From Sideroxyarcus sp. (lineage in GTDB: Bacteria > Pseudomonadota > Gammaproteobacteria > Burkholderiales > Gallionellaceae), in NCBI GenBank assembly GCA_030651895.1, contig JAUSBR010000004.1:186001-250000 (forward strand): 64,000 nucleotides of DNA, read 5' to 3'. The position numbers were made by a program, and so were the translations under genes. Each line of letters starts with the position of its first letter. The stretch's first letter is position 1. Of the stretch, positions 63,210 to 64,000 are shown one piece after another. Under the pieces are notes generated by a model. That model saw only the letters and a list, made by a program, of their open reading frames with translations, was not told the origin of the DNA and did no database searches.

Positions 63210-63980
63210 ATGACCACCCCTTCCCACGATTCATCCGGCAACATCGTCCGCGCCCCGCATGCCCCACTCACCGAGTACTACCAGCGCGAAGAAGACCGCC
63301 GCGAATGGGTCGGCGAGCAATTCGACAAGACCGCGCCCGACTATGACCGGGTGGAAAAGATCCTCGGCCTGGGCACCGGCCCGACCTATCGCCGCAAGAT
63401 TCTGGAGTTCGCAGGACTGAAACCAGGCATGCGTATCCTTGATGTCGGCATGGGTACCGGACTGGTGGCGAAACAGGCCGCGCGCATCCTCGGCGATGCC
63501 AGCCTGGTCACAGGCGTAGACCCCAGCGCGGGAATGATCCGCAACGCCAAGCTGCCCGCCGGAGTGACCGTGATCGAAGGCCGCGCCGAATCGATCCCGC
63601 TCCCCGCCGCCGGCTACGACTTCCTCAGCATGGGCTACGCCCTGCGCCACGTCTCGGACATGTCGGTCGCCTTCGCCGAGTTCCACCGCGTGCTGAAACC
63701 GGGCGGTAAAGTCTGCATCCTCGAGATCACCCCACCCAAGGGCAAGATCGCCACGGCACTACTGAAGGGCTACTGCAAATACGCCGTACCCATGCTGGCC
63801 AAACTGGTCGCCAAGGACAAGGACACCGCACAACTGTGGCGTTACTACTGGGACACCATCGAAGCCTGCGCCGCGCCGGAGAAAGTGATGAGCACGCTGG
63901 AAAGCGCCGGCTTCGTGAATGTGCGGCGTACGGTGGATGTGGGGATGTTTTCTACTTATCTGGCGGACAAGCCGCTGTAG
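63210..63980 (+). CDS. UbiE-like class I SAM methyltransferase
   Basis: Start ATG 63210 (MTTPSHDSSGNIVRAPH); the upstream part of the track ORF is non-coding. The 256-residue protein has REWVGEQFDKTAPDYDRVEKILGLGTG (about 31-57), SAM motif I RILDVGMGTGLVAKQAA (about 75-91), GVDPSAGMI (about 102-110) and LKPGGKVCILEI (about 166-177), all like UbiE/COQ5. It differs from ubiquinone UbiE in length and context. Placed head to head with the pigment operon, it may methylate the phenol head group or act in quinone synthesis. Confidence 0.87.
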   Translation: MTTPSHDSSGNIVRAPHAPLTEYYQREEDRREWVGEQFDKTAPDYDRVEKILGLGTGPTYRRKILEFAGLKPGMRILDVGMGTGLVAKQAARILGDASLVTGVDPSAGMIRNAKLPAGVTVIEGRAESIPLPAAGYDFLSMGYALRHVSDMSVAFAEFHRVLKPGGKVCILEITPPKGKIATALLKGYCKYAVPMLAKLVAKDKDTAQLWRYYWDTIEACAAPEKVMSTLESAGFVNVRRTVDVGMFSTYLADKPL

Positions 63981-64000
63981 GGCTTGGTCGTATTGGCCAG

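Noticed and set aside
1-64000. Search for tRNA, rRNA, CRISPR, IS elements and att sites
   Set aside because: No tRNA-like cloverleaf, no regularly spaced repeats, no transposase or integrase ORF seen.

Overview
The window looks like a chromosomal segment of a Gram-negative betaproteobacterium, most likely of the order Nitrosomonadales (Gallionellaceae or Sideroxydans-like; inferred from gene content and protein style, not from a marker gene). It is GC-rich, gene-dense and almost entirely coding. I see no rRNA, tRNA, CRISPR array or insertion sequence.

Layout. (1) 1-2546: biotin synthesis operon bioB-bioF-bioH on the minus strand (bioH runs off the left edge), divergent from comF. (2) 3328-25259: a complete MSHA-type (mannose-sensitive haemagglutinin) type IV pilus locus, all on the minus strand, read as mshE-mshG-prepilin-membrane protein-mshA-mshC-[nucleotidyltransferase]-mshD-mshO-mshP-two giant MshQ-like proteins-mshI-pilN-like-mshJ-K-L-M-N. 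Promoter candidates lie before mshE and mshI, a strong sigma-54 site lies before the major pilin mshA, and a textbook terminator follows mshA. (3) 25352-28399: housekeeping block trmL / gpsA-SH3 protein-secB-grxC-rhodanese. (4) 28377-35098: PglL-type O-oligosaccharyltransferase, then an RND efflux operon with a YgaP-like DUF2892 membrane protein and an ArsR repressor whose two cysteines are spaced as in the persulfide sensors SqrR/BigR; its palindromic operator overlaps the pump promoter. (5) 35260-40521: gpmI-envC-like-ctpA-unknown-moeB on the plus strand. (6) 40511-49786: membrane diguanylate cyclase, two hydrolases, NodB deacetylase and methyltransferase, bacteriohemerythrin, a PAS-GGDEF-EAL protein and a small secreted PLA2-like protein. 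(7) 49880-63980: an aryl polyene / xanthomonadin-like pigment cluster: radical SAM, glycosyltransferase, acyltransferase, MipA-like porin, XanB2-like chorismatase, flavin halogenase-like oxidoreductase, lipoprotein, MMPL exporter, LolA-like carrier, LpxL-like acyltransferase, hotdog dehydratase, AMP-ligase, membrane protein and a divergent methyltransferase. Ketosynthase, ketoreductase and ACP genes are not in the window.

How it fits together. comF, trmL-gpsA-secB-grxC-rhodanese and gpmI-envC-ctpA-moeB look like one ancestral housekeeping neighbourhood into which the MSHA locus and the PglL/efflux island have been inserted. The pilus ATPase MshE carries a c-di-GMP-binding MshEN domain, and two c-di-GMP enzymes plus a hemerythrin are encoded nearby, consistent with oxygen/redox-tuned surface attachment. 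PglL beside the pilus locus suggests pilin glycosylation. The strongest candidates for something new are the persulfide-sensor-controlled RND pump, the chorismatase-primed pigment cluster, the paired MshQ-like tip proteins with different lectin-like heads, and the nucleotidyltransferase inserted in the minor pilin genes with an in-frame extension of MshD.
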